A stretch of DNA of 64,000 nucleotides, taken from NCBI GenBank assembly GCA_003054695.1, contig QAZA01000010.1:345602-409601 (forward strand), given 5' to 3'. Position 1 is the stretch's first letter, and every line of letters begins with the position of its first letter. Shown in pieces: positions 48,517 to 58,035 of this stretch. A model generated the notes under the pieces. The model did not search any database. It was not told the origin of the DNA and worked only from the letters and a program-made list of their open reading frames with translations. The position numbers were made by a program, and so were the translations under genes. Source of the stretch: Verrucomicrobia bacterium LW23. GTDB taxonomy: Bacteria > Verrucomicrobiota > Verrucomicrobiia > Methylacidiphilales > UBA1321.

Positions 48517-48972
48517 GATAAGTCCTTGCTCAAAAAGGTGTTACGGTTGCAGTCCAGCGGCGGCGTCCGGTGCGTTTTGCTGCCGTCTGGTTAATCCCGG
48601 CGGGGTGAAGGCATGCGGATATGTCGAGCCATGCAATGTGCGCAATACATTTGTTTTACAGGTTATTATACAGGAAGTCAACGCTTTCCGATAAAAACAC
48701 ACATAAATCGCTGTTATACAGGATAATAAGAATGAAAATAAATTTTTTAGCGTGAAAGACGGACAACGAATCCCCTCCCGTTATCTATTCGCACTTTTCC
48801 GCCGCCACATTTCACAAAATGCCCAAGCCTGCCCTGTTGCGAGGAGAAAAGGGTGCCAGCTGTATTCAATCTGTATTGCTACTCTAAGCTTGAAATGATC
48901 GCATTGTATTTGTACTAGATCAATATAGCCGTTTCACCCGACTCATCCGCCCTACCTCGAGGTCATTCGCCC
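48517..48972. other. AT-rich intergenic region between WD40-like and giant secreted gene
   Basis: About 455 bases, clearly AT-rich (48650-48780), between two divergent genes. It contains the decamer TTATACAGGA twice (48666-48675 and 48714-48723), 48 bases apart, which may be regulator sites. No gene. Confidence 0.45.
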
Positions 48973-51900
48973 ATGTACGTCCCGCGCACCAGGCTCCGCC
49001 CGCTCCCCAACCGCCGCTCCAACCAGTTGATCGCGTTACTGTTATGCGCAGTATTGCTGACAAGCCAGCCGCTCGCGGCCGAGTCCCCCGCGCCCGCCGG
49101 CAGCGACACCACAAAGCTGGTTCGCCAACTGACCGGCGCCCCCACACGCGCCGTATGGATTCAGGACGCCGGTGAGACGGCGTGCGTGATGTCCGAGCGC
49201 CCCACGCTGCGCCTTATCGGCTTTGACAGCGAAGACGGCAAAGGCGAGCGCGCCATCGTGCCGGATATCCGCCGCTACGCCAAACCGCTTCTCTCCGCCG
49301 ACGGCCAACGCGTCTTCTTCGGCGACAAAGAGGCTGGCACTGTGTGCGTCGTCGGCTTCGACGGCAAAGGGTTCCGCACCCTGGTTTCCAACGCCTCCTT
49401 TGACGACGTGTGGACCGACCCGCGCACCGGCGTGGAATGGGTATACGCCACGGTTAAGGAAAAGCGCGGCGCCGAGGAGATCCCCGTGGTGCGCCGGTTT
49501 CGCGTGGACAAGCCCGAGGTGAGCGAGCTGGTGTGGGACAAAATGCCCATCTCCCAGTTTATGCTCAGCGGCGACGGCCGCCTGGCCAGCGGGGGCGGAG
49601 ACGGCGGCAACAGCCCGCAAGGCGTGCTTACCCTGCCCAATGGCACCTTTACGCAACGCGCCGGCGGCTGCTGGCCCAGCATGAGCCCCGATACCAGCCA
49701 CCGCATGTGGGTCTTTACGGGCAGCCACCGCTCCATCCACTTTTTTACGCCCACCAACAAAAGCGGCACGGCCTATAACGAGGGGATACGCTTCGATCAG
49801 ACACCAGGCATTACGCTCAAGGGACGCGAGGAGGTGTACCACCCGCGCTGGTCCAATAACATCCGTTTCTTTGCTGTCACAAGTCCTTTAAGTGAATGGA
49901 GTTACAAGGCGGAGGCGAAGATTCCCAACAATGTTGCGGAGAATGTTGAGATTTACCTGGGCAAATTTGCCCCGGACATGAAGACCGTCGAGCGCTTTGT
50001 ACCCATCAGCGCCAACAAGCGCGGCGACTATTGGCCCGACGTGTGGATCAAGCCCTCCGACGAGCAGCTGGCCGAGCTGACCAAAGGCACCGCCGCGCCC
50101 CCGCCCGCCGACGAATCGCTCGCGAAGGCGCCTGATTCCAAAGGCCTTGTGTATGTGTGGGATACGGGCGCGCAAGGCAACCAGATAGCCGATGCCAAAA
50201 CGGGCGCCATCCGCCAGTGCGGTGGACAGTTTCGCGGCGAGGGGCGTTTCGGGCGCTATCACGTGATGGATCTCCACGGGGGATCCTGGGTGGCCGATGG
50301 CGCGGATAGTGCTCTGCTGGAAGGTGTTAAGACGAGCAAATCCTTTGCGGTGGAGGCAATCCTCACGCCCGACGGGCCTGTTCCGCCCGAGGAAGCACCC
50401 AAAGTCATCTTCTCCTTCGCGGACAAAGCGTACGGCCAGCCCGCCAACGTACTGGCCCCCGCCCAGGGTAACATGCTGCTGGAGCAGCGGGGCGAATGGC
50501 TGGCGATCCGCCTGCGCTCAGGCAAAAGCGCCGAGCTTTCGCAACCCATTCCGCTGGTGCGCCTTATGCAAGGCGTTCCGCAACACATCGTGGTCAGCCT
50601 CACCCCCGAGGGCAGGCTGGCGTGCACGCTTGACGGCGCCCGCGTGATTCTGCCGGACTCCGCAATGCCCGGCAAAGCCATCGTGGATGCCATCGCCGCC
50701 TGGACGCCGCAGCACCTGTGCTTTGGCGATACGTATCTCCCTGATCCCCAGGCACTTCCCGCCAGTTCAACGGATTCCGGATCGCCCACCAACTGGCGAG
50801 GCCAGATGGAAGGCGTCGCGATTCTCAGCCGCGCCGTTTCGGAGAGCGAAGCACGCCAGCGCTACGCCATGGCACTTGAGAAGCGCGGCGGATCCCTTGC
50901 AGCAGCAGCCGCCGCCCCGACGCCCGAGCCATTGCCCCCAGGCGCCCGCAAGCCGATCGACACAATCGTCGTAGAAGCAAAACTGACCGGGACATGCCCC
51001 CCGGCGGATCCCAAGGGCATCGCGCCGTACAAGCGCAATCTCTCCATCCAAAAGTATGAGATTCAACGGGTTATCAAAGGCCGGCTGGACGAGAAGGAAA
51101 TCACCGTAGCGCAGTGGTCCGTGCTGGACGGCCAGGTCGTACCCGCTTACACGCGCCTGGCAGCCGGGCAAACGTACACGCTGGCGCTGGAGGCCTGGGA
51201 GGCGCGCCCCGAGCAGGAAAGCGAGCGCTCCCTCAGCGGCAACTTCGACGGCGACGCGCTCTCGCTCTTTTACGAGGTGCGCCCCCCCGCCGCCTCCACC
51301 ACGTCCACCGCCGCCTTACCTGCCCTGGACCTTGCTGGCCCCGTCGCCACCACCCGGCCGATGACCGTGGGGGAGGTAAAGGCAGTGCCCGGCGCCTCGG
51401 CCCCGGCGCTCAGCCTCGGCGCGCCGCTTACCATTGCGGGATCCGAAACGCCGCTGGCTCTCTCGGAGAAGAGCGAATTTCGCCTCAACGGCCAGCCTTT
51501 GCTTCTCAGCAACTCCTCGCTACGCAACGTTGCGCTGGCAGGCACGGTGCGCCTGGGAGGCAACGGCTCAGTCGCGGCGGCGACCGTGGTGGATGGCGGC
51601 ACCGGCTACCTGCAGGCGCCCCGCGTCGTCTTTACCACGGGCTCTCCCAACGCAGGGGCCGGCGCATCTGCCGAAGCCGTGATGGGGGTTGCCCATTTTG
51701 ACCTGACGGCGGTGGGCAGCGGGTTCACCACAGCGCCGCATGTTGTTGTGGCTGCGCCAGATACAGCAGGCGGGCGCACCGCCCAGGGGCGCGCGTTCCT
51801 CGACAAGGCGGGCGGCACCATATCCCGCGTGGAAGTTACCGACGCTGGAACCGGCTACACGCGCCCCCCTCGCGTAACGCTGCGCGGCGGCGGCGGCAAG

Positions 51901-53469
51901 GACGCGATGGTGGAAGCGACACTTTGTCTCACAGGTATCGTCATGACCAACGGCGGCAAAGGCTACACCGCGCCCCCTGCCATTACCCTGCAAACCGCAG
52001 ACGGCCAGGGATCAGGCGCACAAGCCATTGCCGCTACGCAGCTTACGACCATGCGCTACACGGATACAGGAGCATCATGCTTACTCACCTCGTCCGGCAC
52101 TGTTGATCAGGACGGAGCAGCGATTATCTGGGACTGGGCGTCCTCCGTCCGTAACACGGGCAACCGCGGCTTTACTAACCGAGGCACCTGGACCATGAAG
52201 CAAGGCGCTGTCCTGCAACTGGTTACGGCATCCGGCATGAGTCACTCCATGGGCGGCACCAACGCGGAGGGCGCCACGCTGCGAGTGCTCAGCCGCTCGC
52301 GCATCGGCGTTTCTCGCCTGGAAAACAGCGGCACGCTGGAGCTGGGCAACGGCGCGGTGGTAGGCCACCCCGACTTCGCCGCGGGCGAGGCGTCGATTGT
52401 CAACAAAGGCGCCGGGGAGATTGCCATCTCCGGAGACGAACCTATACACTTTGGCTTCATCAGTGAATACCGTACAGGCAAACGTCGTATAGATAATGGC
52501 AGTACGGCTTCCGACAAAGCCACATTCATTTTAGGCAACGGAAAGGATAAACCGGAACTCATCACAACCGGTGGCGAAGTGGAGTTTGCCAATGCTGCAG
52601 GCTCGACGGTAGCCATTCGCTCGAACGCCACTATGTCCTTGATTACCAACGACAACGGATCTAATCACGCGTTCAACAGCCGCACTGCAAAGGTGGAGAA
52701 CTCCGGCAGCTTTCACCTTGCCGGAACCCTGCGTGTCCAGGGCAACCATGGAGGCTTTACCGGCATCGACAACGCCGGCAACCTCTGTATCGAAGGCACT
52801 ACCGCTACCATAGAACGCCTTCGCAATAGCAGTGGCCCCGGAGGCGTTTATCATGAAGAAGAGACTTCATGCCGCATTGTCAATAAAGCAAATGCAAACC
52901 TAAGTGGCAACGGCATGCTCTCTTATATTAACAGCACAAGCCGCGATGCAGGTAGGTTTCTTCGTATCATTAATTCAGGTACCATCACGCCGGGAATTAT
53001 TCAGGAGAATCAGAATACAAGTAGCGCCGGAAAGCTTACGCTGCATAACGTCAACCTCCGCTTCGGCAATCTCCCCGCTAAAGATAAGAACGCCCCCAAG
53101 GAGAAACGTGACAGCAAAACCCCGCCGCCACGGGAGCTTGCCGAGGGCGTGGACAAATCCGGAGGCACGCTTCGCATTCGCATCGCCGGTCCGGCAGGAA
53201 GTGCGCAAAGCTCTGATCTCCTGGCCCTTACAAGCGACACCAAACCGGAACAAGGCCCCACGGGCGAGGTGGAACTGCTCAAAGGCGCCGGCTCGCGACT
53301 GGATATTGTGACAAGAAACGGTGCCAGGCCCAAAGGTACTTACCGTATCCTTACGGCTACTGGAGGAATGCTGGGCACGTTTGATTTGCTCGCATACAAT
53401 GGACGCACGGACTCCGTTCCTTACACAGTTCAATACGGCAAGGATTATATAGATGTTGTCTTTCCCTGA
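48973..53469 (+). CDS. Giant secreted protein with propeller, LamG-like and beta-repeat regions
   Basis: 1498 residues. A signal peptide (LIALLLCAVLLTSQPLAAES, about 19-38) is followed by a TolB/WD40-like propeller region (about 40-360), a LamG/concanavalin-like domain (about 410-640: SFAVEAILTPDG ... MLLEQRGEWLAIRLRSGK ... WRGQMEGVAILSRAVSESEARQRYA), then about four repeats ending GxGYTxPPxVT (GGTGYLQAPRVVF, VGSGFTTAPHVVV, AGTGYTRPPRVTL, GGKGYTAPPAITL, about 870-1010), and a Gly/Asn-rich beta-repeat tail (1030-1480) like autotransporter passengers but without a barrel. First gene of an operon with an MBOAT acyltransferase and two AlgJ-like proteins, so it may be the polysaccharide-linked surface or polymer-binding protein. 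No enzymatic motif was found. Confidence 0.8.
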   Translation: MYVPRTRLRPLPNRRSNQLIALLLCAVLLTSQPLAAESPAPAGSDTTKLVRQLTGAPTRAVWIQDAGETACVMSERPTLRLIGFDSEDGKGERAIVPDIRRYAKPLLSADGQRVFFGDKEAGTVCVVGFDGKGFRTLVSNASFDDVWTDPRTGVEWVYATVKEKRGAEEIPVVRRFRVDKPEVSELVWDKMPISQFMLSGDGRLASGGGDGGNSPQGVLTLPNGTFTQRAGGCWPSMSPDTSHRMWVFTGSHRSIHFFTPTNKSGTAYNEGIRFDQTPGITLKGREEVYHPRWSNNIRFFAVTSPLSEWSYKAEAKIPNNVAENVEIYLGKFAPDMKTVERFVPISANKRGDYWPDVWIKPSDEQLAELTKGTAAPPPADESLAKAPDSKGLVYVWDTGAQGNQIADAKTGAIRQCGGQFRGEGRFGRYHVMDLHGGSWVADGADSALLEGVKTSKSFAVEAILTPDGPVPPEEAPKVIFSFADKAYGQPANVLAPAQGNMLLEQRGEWLAIRLRSGKSAELSQPIPLVRLMQGVPQHIVVSLTPEGRLACTLDGARVILPDSAMPGKAIVDAIAAWTPQHLCFGDTYLPDPQALPASSTDSGSPTNWRGQMEGVAILSRAVSESEARQRYAMALEKRGGSLAAAAAAPTPEPLPPGARKPIDTIVVEAKLTGTCPPADPKGIAPYKRNLSIQKYEIQRVIKGRLDEKEITVAQWSVLDGQVVPAYTRLAAGQTYTLALEAWEARPEQESERSLSGNFDGDALSLFYEVRPPAASTTSTAALPALDLAGPVATTRPMTVGEVKAVPGASAPALSLGAPLTIAGSETPLALSEKSEFRLNGQPLLLSNSSLRNVALAGTVRLGGNGSVAAATVVDGGTGYLQAPRVVFTTGSPNAGAGASAEAVMGVAHFDLTAVGSGFTTAPHVVVAAPDTAGGRTAQGRAFLDKAGGTISRVEVTDAGTGYTRPPRVTLRGGGGKDAMVEATLCLTGIVMTNGGKGYTAPPAITLQTADGQGSGAQAIAATQLTTMRYTDTGASCLLTSSGTVDQDGAAIIWDWASSVRNTGNRGFTNRGTWTMKQGAVLQLVTASGMSHSMGGTNAEGATLRVLSRSRIGVSRLENSGTLELGNGAVVGHPDFAAGEASIVNKGAGEIAISGDEPIHFGFISEYRTGKRRIDNGSTASDKATFILGNGKDKPELITTGGEVEFANAAGSTVAIRSNATMSLITNDNGSNHAFNSRTAKVENSGSFHLAGTLRVQGNHGGFTGIDNAGNLCIEGTTATIERLRNSSGPGGVYHEEETSCRIVNKANANLSGNGMLSYINSTSRDAGRFLRIINSGTITPGIIQENQNTSSAGKLTLHNVNLRFGNLPAKDKNAPKEKRDSKTPPPRELAEGVDKSGGTLRIRIAGPAGSAQSSDLLALTSDTKPEQGPTGEVELLKGAGSRLDIVTRNGARPKGTYRILTATGGMLGTFDLLAYNGRTDSVPYTVQYGKDYIDVVFP

Positions 53470-53524
53470 AGTCGGCACTATGAAACAACATCTACTGTAG
53501 CAACCTTAAGGGAGTACCACCACC

Positions 53525-55000
53525 TTGGTCTTTAGTTCTCACATCTTTGTATTCTACTTTTTGCCACTGGCGCTGGCGGCATACTATGCCCTTTCCGCAG
53601 CGCCCCAGCGGTGGCGAAATCTCGCGCTAACTCTCTTTGGCTACGCGTTTTACGGATGGGCGGAGCCCCAGTTTATTCCGCTGATGTTTGCGACGACTTT
53701 TCTGGACTGGCTCATCAGTTTGGTCATCGCACACAATACGTGGCGGCTGTGGACCGTCTGGTATAAACCTGTCACATGCCTGCCCGAGGGCGGGGAGCGA
53801 ACGCCCACGCAGTGGTGGGCCCTGTTTCTCTCCATGGCCGCCAACCTGATCGTCCTTGGCTTCTTCAAGTACTTTAATTTTGGGGTGGATAGCTACAATG
53901 CCCTCGCAAAATCAATGGGCATGGAAAGCTACCAGTGGGATACTTTTTTCCGCGTCATCCTGCCACTCGGCATCAGCTTTTACACCTTCCAGGCGATGAG
54001 TTACACAATCGACGTGTACCGCGGCGACGCCAAAGCGATGCGCAATTTCGTCGACTTCTCCTGCTTCGTTTCGATGTTTCCGCACCTGGTTGCCGGCCCC
54101 ATCCTCAAATTTTCCTACCTTGCGGATCAGCTTGAAAACAGGACACTTACACGCGAAAAGTTTGCCCGGGGCGTAGCGTTCTTTGCCGTGGGTATGTCCA
54201 AAAAAATCCTGTTGGCCAACCCGTGCGGCAAGGTCGCGGACCTTACGTTCAATGCTGGTTCCGTCAGCATGATCGACGCGTGGTACGGCGCGATAGCCTA
54301 TGCGTTCCAAATATACTTTGATTTCAGCGCCTACTCCGACATGGCTATCGGCCTCGGGCTCATGCTCGGCTTCATCTTCGCCAAAAACTTTGACTCCCCT
54401 TACCAGTCTGCCTCCATCACCGAGTTCTGGCGCCGCTGGCACATTTCACTCTCCTCCTGGCTGCGGGATTATCTCTATATCCCACTTGGTGGCAACAGGT
54501 TAGGAGAGGCCCGCACCTATGCTAATCTCATGCTTGTCATGCTTCTCGGCGGCCTGTGGCACGGCGCGTCATGGAATTTTGTGATCTGGGGCGCCATCCA
54601 CGGCGGCATGCTCGCGTTCGAGCGAAGCCAGGGCAAACAAGGCTTCTTCATGCAACTGCCCCATCCCGTGCGGGTGGCGATCACCTTCCTGGTTGTCGTG
54701 TTTGCGTGGGTGTTCTTCCGCGCCAAGGACTTACCTACGGCGCTGGCCTATTGCGGCAGCATGCTCGGCATTTCCTCGGTGCAACCCGGTAGCGACCTCC
54801 TTGCCGGGATCATTTACCAACCTTATTACATCCTTAGCTTGCTATTAGCTGCGTTCATTACCTGGGCCGGGGTACAAACGTGGGATTACACACGTAAACT
54901 CAACAGCAGTAAGGCCGTACTTATTTTCACACTCTTCTGGCTGTCGCTTCTGATGATGACAACGCAGGCCTATAACCCATTCATTTACTTCATCTTCTAG
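53525..55000 (+). CDS. AlgI-type MBOAT O-acyltransferase
   Basis: 491 residues from the TTG at 53525 (GGGAG about 12 bases upstream). The start MVFSSHIFVFYFLPLALAAYY is the characteristic opening of AlgI/PatA-type MBOATs. About ten membrane helices. Key motifs: GISFYTFQAMSYTIDVYRGD, YFDFSAYSDMAIGLGLMLGF, FWRRWHISLSSWLRDYLYIPLGGNR, and the invariant histidine in LGGLWHGASWNFVIWG. These proteins pass acetyl groups across the inner membrane for O-acetylation of alginate or other glycans. The two SGNH-type genes downstream would be the periplasmic transferases that finish the job. Confidence 0.95.
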   Translation: MVFSSHIFVFYFLPLALAAYYALSAAPQRWRNLALTLFGYAFYGWAEPQFIPLMFATTFLDWLISLVIAHNTWRLWTVWYKPVTCLPEGGERTPTQWWALFLSMAANLIVLGFFKYFNFGVDSYNALAKSMGMESYQWDTFFRVILPLGISFYTFQAMSYTIDVYRGDAKAMRNFVDFSCFVSMFPHLVAGPILKFSYLADQLENRTLTREKFARGVAFFAVGMSKKILLANPCGKVADLTFNAGSVSMIDAWYGAIAYAFQIYFDFSAYSDMAIGLGLMLGFIFAKNFDSPYQSASITEFWRRWHISLSSWLRDYLYIPLGGNRLGEARTYANLMLVMLLGGLWHGASWNFVIWGAIHGGMLAFERSQGKQGFFMQLPHPVRVAITFLVVVFAWVFFRAKDLPTALAYCGSMLGISSVQPGSDLLAGIIYQPYYILSLLLAAFITWAGVQTWDYTRKLNSSKAVLIFTLFWLSLLMMTTQAYNPFIYFIF

Positions 55001-55002
55001 CC

Positions 55003-56889
55003 ATGAGCTCCGTGCCCCCCAACAAAGCCGGCAACGACGCCAGGCCGTACCATCTGCTTACCCGCGAGGAGGTGGCGGAACTGGAGGTAGGGACAACTGA
55101 TGTCTCTCCCCGTATGTGCCTGGTATTCATCGGCTTATTCCTGGTTACCATCCTCAGCATACCCGCTGTGCAGCATGTGCTGGATCTGCGCGAAGGTCGC
55201 CTCCCCCGCGCCTGGTCCGCAGTCTTCATCCCCATGGATGCATGGCGCGCGGGGACGGCGCCCGAAGCGGAAGCTGGCGCGCCAAGTGATTCATGGCTAA
55301 GCACTTGGAATCGCATTCAGGCAGCCAACACGCGCTTCATGCGCGACGTCAAGGCATTCGAAAAGGATTTGGAGGACAACTCTTTCCTGGCCATCGCCGC
55401 CATCCCGCCCACGCAGGCATTCACGGCCCGGTGGCTGGGGCTGGGAAACGAGCAGGCGATCGTGGGGCGCAACGGCTGGCTCTTTTACCAGCCGGAAATC
55501 GCCCACATCACCGGCGAAGGCTTTCTGCGGCAGGATGTTATGCAGGCGCGAGCGAGAGCCGGCCATGCAGGCGAGGCCATCCAGCCCGACCCCGTACGTG
55601 CCATTGTGCATTTTCGCGACCAACTGGCGGCGCGCGGCGTGCATCTCGTAGTAATGCCAGCGCCCGTCAAGCCCATGCTGGAGCCTGAGCAGCTTTCCGG
55701 GCGCTACGAAAGCCGCAAGGAATCCGCACGGATTCCTTTGCGCAATCCGTCGCATCTCACTTTTATTCAAGCACTTGAGGAGGCAGGCGTCGATGTCCTG
55801 GATGTCGCCGACGCGCTGGCAAAGCAGAAACTGGCCACTGGCAAACCGCAGTTTTTGACGACCGACACGCACTGGACGCCGGAGGCGATGAACCTGGCCG
55901 CGGGCCTGCTTGCGGACAAGCTTCGCACGTTGCAAAACGTTGATCTGGAAGCACCTCCGCCACCCATGGGCGCCCTGAGCACGGGCGGGCGACAGCAAAA
56001 GAGCGAGGCGGTGGAGGGTCGAGGCGATATTGCGCTGATGCTGAAGCTGGCCCCAAATTCCCAATTATACCCGCCACAACCCGTTACTGTACAACGCGTT
56101 ATACGGGCCGACGGAACAGACTGGCGCCCGGACCCCAACGCATCCGTGCTGATTTTAGGGGACAGCTTTTGCAATATTTTTTCGCTGGAAGCCATGGGCT
56201 GGGGCTCCTGCGCAGGTTTTGCTGAGCAGGTCAGCTTTCACACGCAGGAACCTGTCGATACGATCCTGCGTAACGATGCCGGCGCATTTGCGACACGCGA
56301 GTTGCTGGCCAGAGAGCTTGCGCAGGGCCGTAACCGCTTGCAGGGCAAGAAGATACTTGTGTGGGAGTTTGCCTCGCGCGAGCTGTCGGTTGGCGACTGG
56401 AAGCTGATCGACTTGCCAGCGCAACCTGCACAACAGCCTGTCCCTGAGAAGGTTGCGGCTACGCCAGGCACCAATGCCTCGGCCCTGACGGTGAACTCCG
56501 AAGGCTTTCTGACCCCGGCCCCAGGCGCGCCGCCGGCAACCGTTACGGGGGTGGTTCGGGCCATTTCCGCGCATCCACGCCCGGGATCGGTGCCCTATAA
56601 GGACCACATTTTTGCCGTGCACCTTGCGGAGATACGCGGGCCGGGAATCCCCGAAAAATCGCAGGCCCTTGTGTATCTCTTTAGCATGCAGGAGAATACG
56701 CTAGCTTCAGCCACGCGATGGAAGGCCGGCGACACCGTAACCCTGCGCCTTCAGGCATGGAGCGACGTGGCGCCCCGCCTGGAACGGCTGAACCGCAGCG
56801 AGCTTGATGCCGAGGAGTTGCAGTCGCAAGATCCGTGCTGGGGCGAAACCGTTTCCGCGGATGGCGCCATTGGCTCCGGCAAACCTTAA
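55003..56889 (+). CDS. AlgJ/AlgX-like SGNH acetyltransferase-type protein
   Basis: 628 residues, 3 bases after the MBOAT stop. A cytoplasmic leader and a membrane helix (CLVFIGLFLVTILSIPAVQHVL, about 38-59) anchor a periplasmic SGNH-fold domain: GRNGWLFYQPEI, FRDQLAARGVHLVVMPAPVKPML, the catalytic-pair motif TTDTHWTPEAMN (DxxH), and LILGDSFCNIF (GDS nucleophile block). This is the AlgJ/AlgX group that transfers acetyl from AlgI to the polymer. A C-terminal extension (about 505-628) after a Pro-rich linker looks like a small beta domain. Second of three acetylation-type genes in the operon. Confidence 0.9.
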   Translation: MSSVPPNKAGNDARPYHLLTREEVAELEVGTTDVSPRMCLVFIGLFLVTILSIPAVQHVLDLREGRLPRAWSAVFIPMDAWRAGTAPEAEAGAPSDSWLSTWNRIQAANTRFMRDVKAFEKDLEDNSFLAIAAIPPTQAFTARWLGLGNEQAIVGRNGWLFYQPEIAHITGEGFLRQDVMQARARAGHAGEAIQPDPVRAIVHFRDQLAARGVHLVVMPAPVKPMLEPEQLSGRYESRKESARIPLRNPSHLTFIQALEEAGVDVLDVADALAKQKLATGKPQFLTTDTHWTPEAMNLAAGLLADKLRTLQNVDLEAPPPPMGALSTGGRQQKSEAVEGRGDIALMLKLAPNSQLYPPQPVTVQRVIRADGTDWRPDPNASVLILGDSFCNIFSLEAMGWGSCAGFAEQVSFHTQEPVDTILRNDAGAFATRELLARELAQGRNRLQGKKILVWEFASRELSVGDWKLIDLPAQPAQQPVPEKVAATPGTNASALTVNSEGFLTPAPGAPPATVTGVVRAISAHPRPGSVPYKDHIFAVHLAEIRGPGIPEKSQALVYLFSMQENTLASATRWKAGDTVTLRLQAWSDVAPRLERLNRSELDAEELQSQDPCWGETVSADGAIGSGKP

Positions 56890-56899
56890 CTTATTGAAT

Positions 56900-57991
56900 A
56901 TGAAGTTCTTACCGTTTTCCAAGCAAGTCGGTGCAGTGTTGCTTTCAGTGCTTGTGGCATCGCTGCCCGCGCCGGCGATTTCAGCGGAGCCGGACGCGTT
57001 TTTCCGAACAACCTGCGCGGCCAAGGCGGGCGAAAGCGGTACGACCGTGGTGACCGGTCGCGACGGCTGGCTGTTTCTTCCAGCGGAACTACGGCATATC
57101 GGGGCCGGCAAATTTTGGGGGGCGGATGCGGCAAAGGTGAGCAAGGCCACGAAGCCCGAAACGGCAGATCCGCTGCCTGCCATCGTGGATTTTAAAGAGC
57201 AACTGGCGGCGCGAGGCATCGAGTTGATTCTTGTGCCAGTGCCGGCCAAGGCGCTGGTGTATCCGCAGGCGGTATTTGGCGAAAAAGAGAGTGCGCTTCC
57301 GGCCGGGTTGCGGTTGGACACGGTTCACCAGGACTTCTATAAACAGCTGAGCACCAACGGTATAGCTGTGCTCGACCTGATGCCTGACTATTTGGCGCAT
57401 CGGGACGACGCGGGGACGGGCGTACTGTACTGCAAAACGGACTCGCACTGGGCGCCGCGTGGGATTTCACTGGCGGCGGAAAAAATTGCCGCATTGCTTG
57501 ACGGTAAGGACTGGCTCAAGAAGGCTCGAGCGAACGCTGCGGTCAAAACCGTTGCTAAGGAACAAGATACGGAGATTACCGGGGACCTGGCCGCGATGCT
57601 CCCTCCCGACGCCTCGCGCCCGAAGGAGAAGCTGGCGCTGAAGATTATCGGCACCGCCGACTCAGCCGGTGCAACCCCGGTGGCGGCGGACAAGGCGAGC
57701 CCGGTGGTGCTGCTGGGCGACAGCCATAATCTGGTGTTTCACGCCGGCGGCGACATGCTGGCCGCGGGGGCCGGCCTGCCCGATCAGCTGGCGCAAACGC
57801 TTGGCATTGCGGTAGATGTGGTGGCCGTGCGGGGCTCGGGCGCAACGCCGGCGCGGGTGAATCTGATGAGGCGGGCGAAGGGAGATCCTCAGTACCTGGC
57901 GGGCAAAAAGGTGGTGATCTGGTGCTTTTCCGTACGAGAATTCACGGAGAGCTCGGGGTGGGCGAAAGTGACGCTTCCGCCAGCGAAGTAG
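56900..57991 (+). CDS. AlgJ-like SGNH acetyltransferase-type protein
   Basis: 363 residues from the ATG at 56900, 10 bases after the previous stop. A signal peptide (VGAVLLSVLVASLPAPAISA, about 10-29) leads to a secreted SGNH domain: GRDGWLFLPAELRHIG, FKEQLAARGIELILVPVPAKAL, CKTDSHWAPRGIS (DxxH pair), and VVLLGDSHNLVFH (GDS nucleophile). The shared GRDGWLF/GRNGWLF and TD(T/S)HW blocks show it is a paralogue of the previous gene. With AlgI, AlgJ and AlgX-like members in one operon, an exported polysaccharide is probably acetylated here. Confidence 0.9.
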   Translation: MKFLPFSKQVGAVLLSVLVASLPAPAISAEPDAFFRTTCAAKAGESGTTVVTGRDGWLFLPAELRHIGAGKFWGADAAKVSKATKPETADPLPAIVDFKEQLAARGIELILVPVPAKALVYPQAVFGEKESALPAGLRLDTVHQDFYKQLSTNGIAVLDLMPDYLAHRDDAGTGVLYCKTDSHWAPRGISLAAEKIAALLDGKDWLKKARANAAVKTVAKEQDTEITGDLAAMLPPDASRPKEKLALKIIGTADSAGATPVAADKASPVVLLGDSHNLVFHAGGDMLAAGAGLPDQLAQTLGIAVDVVAVRGSGATPARVNLMRRAKGDPQYLAGKKVVIWCFSVREFTESSGWAKVTLPPAK

Positions 57992-58035
57992 TTGCGCGCG
58001 AAAAGGTTGCGTTGCATTACCCGGCAGCGCACCAG

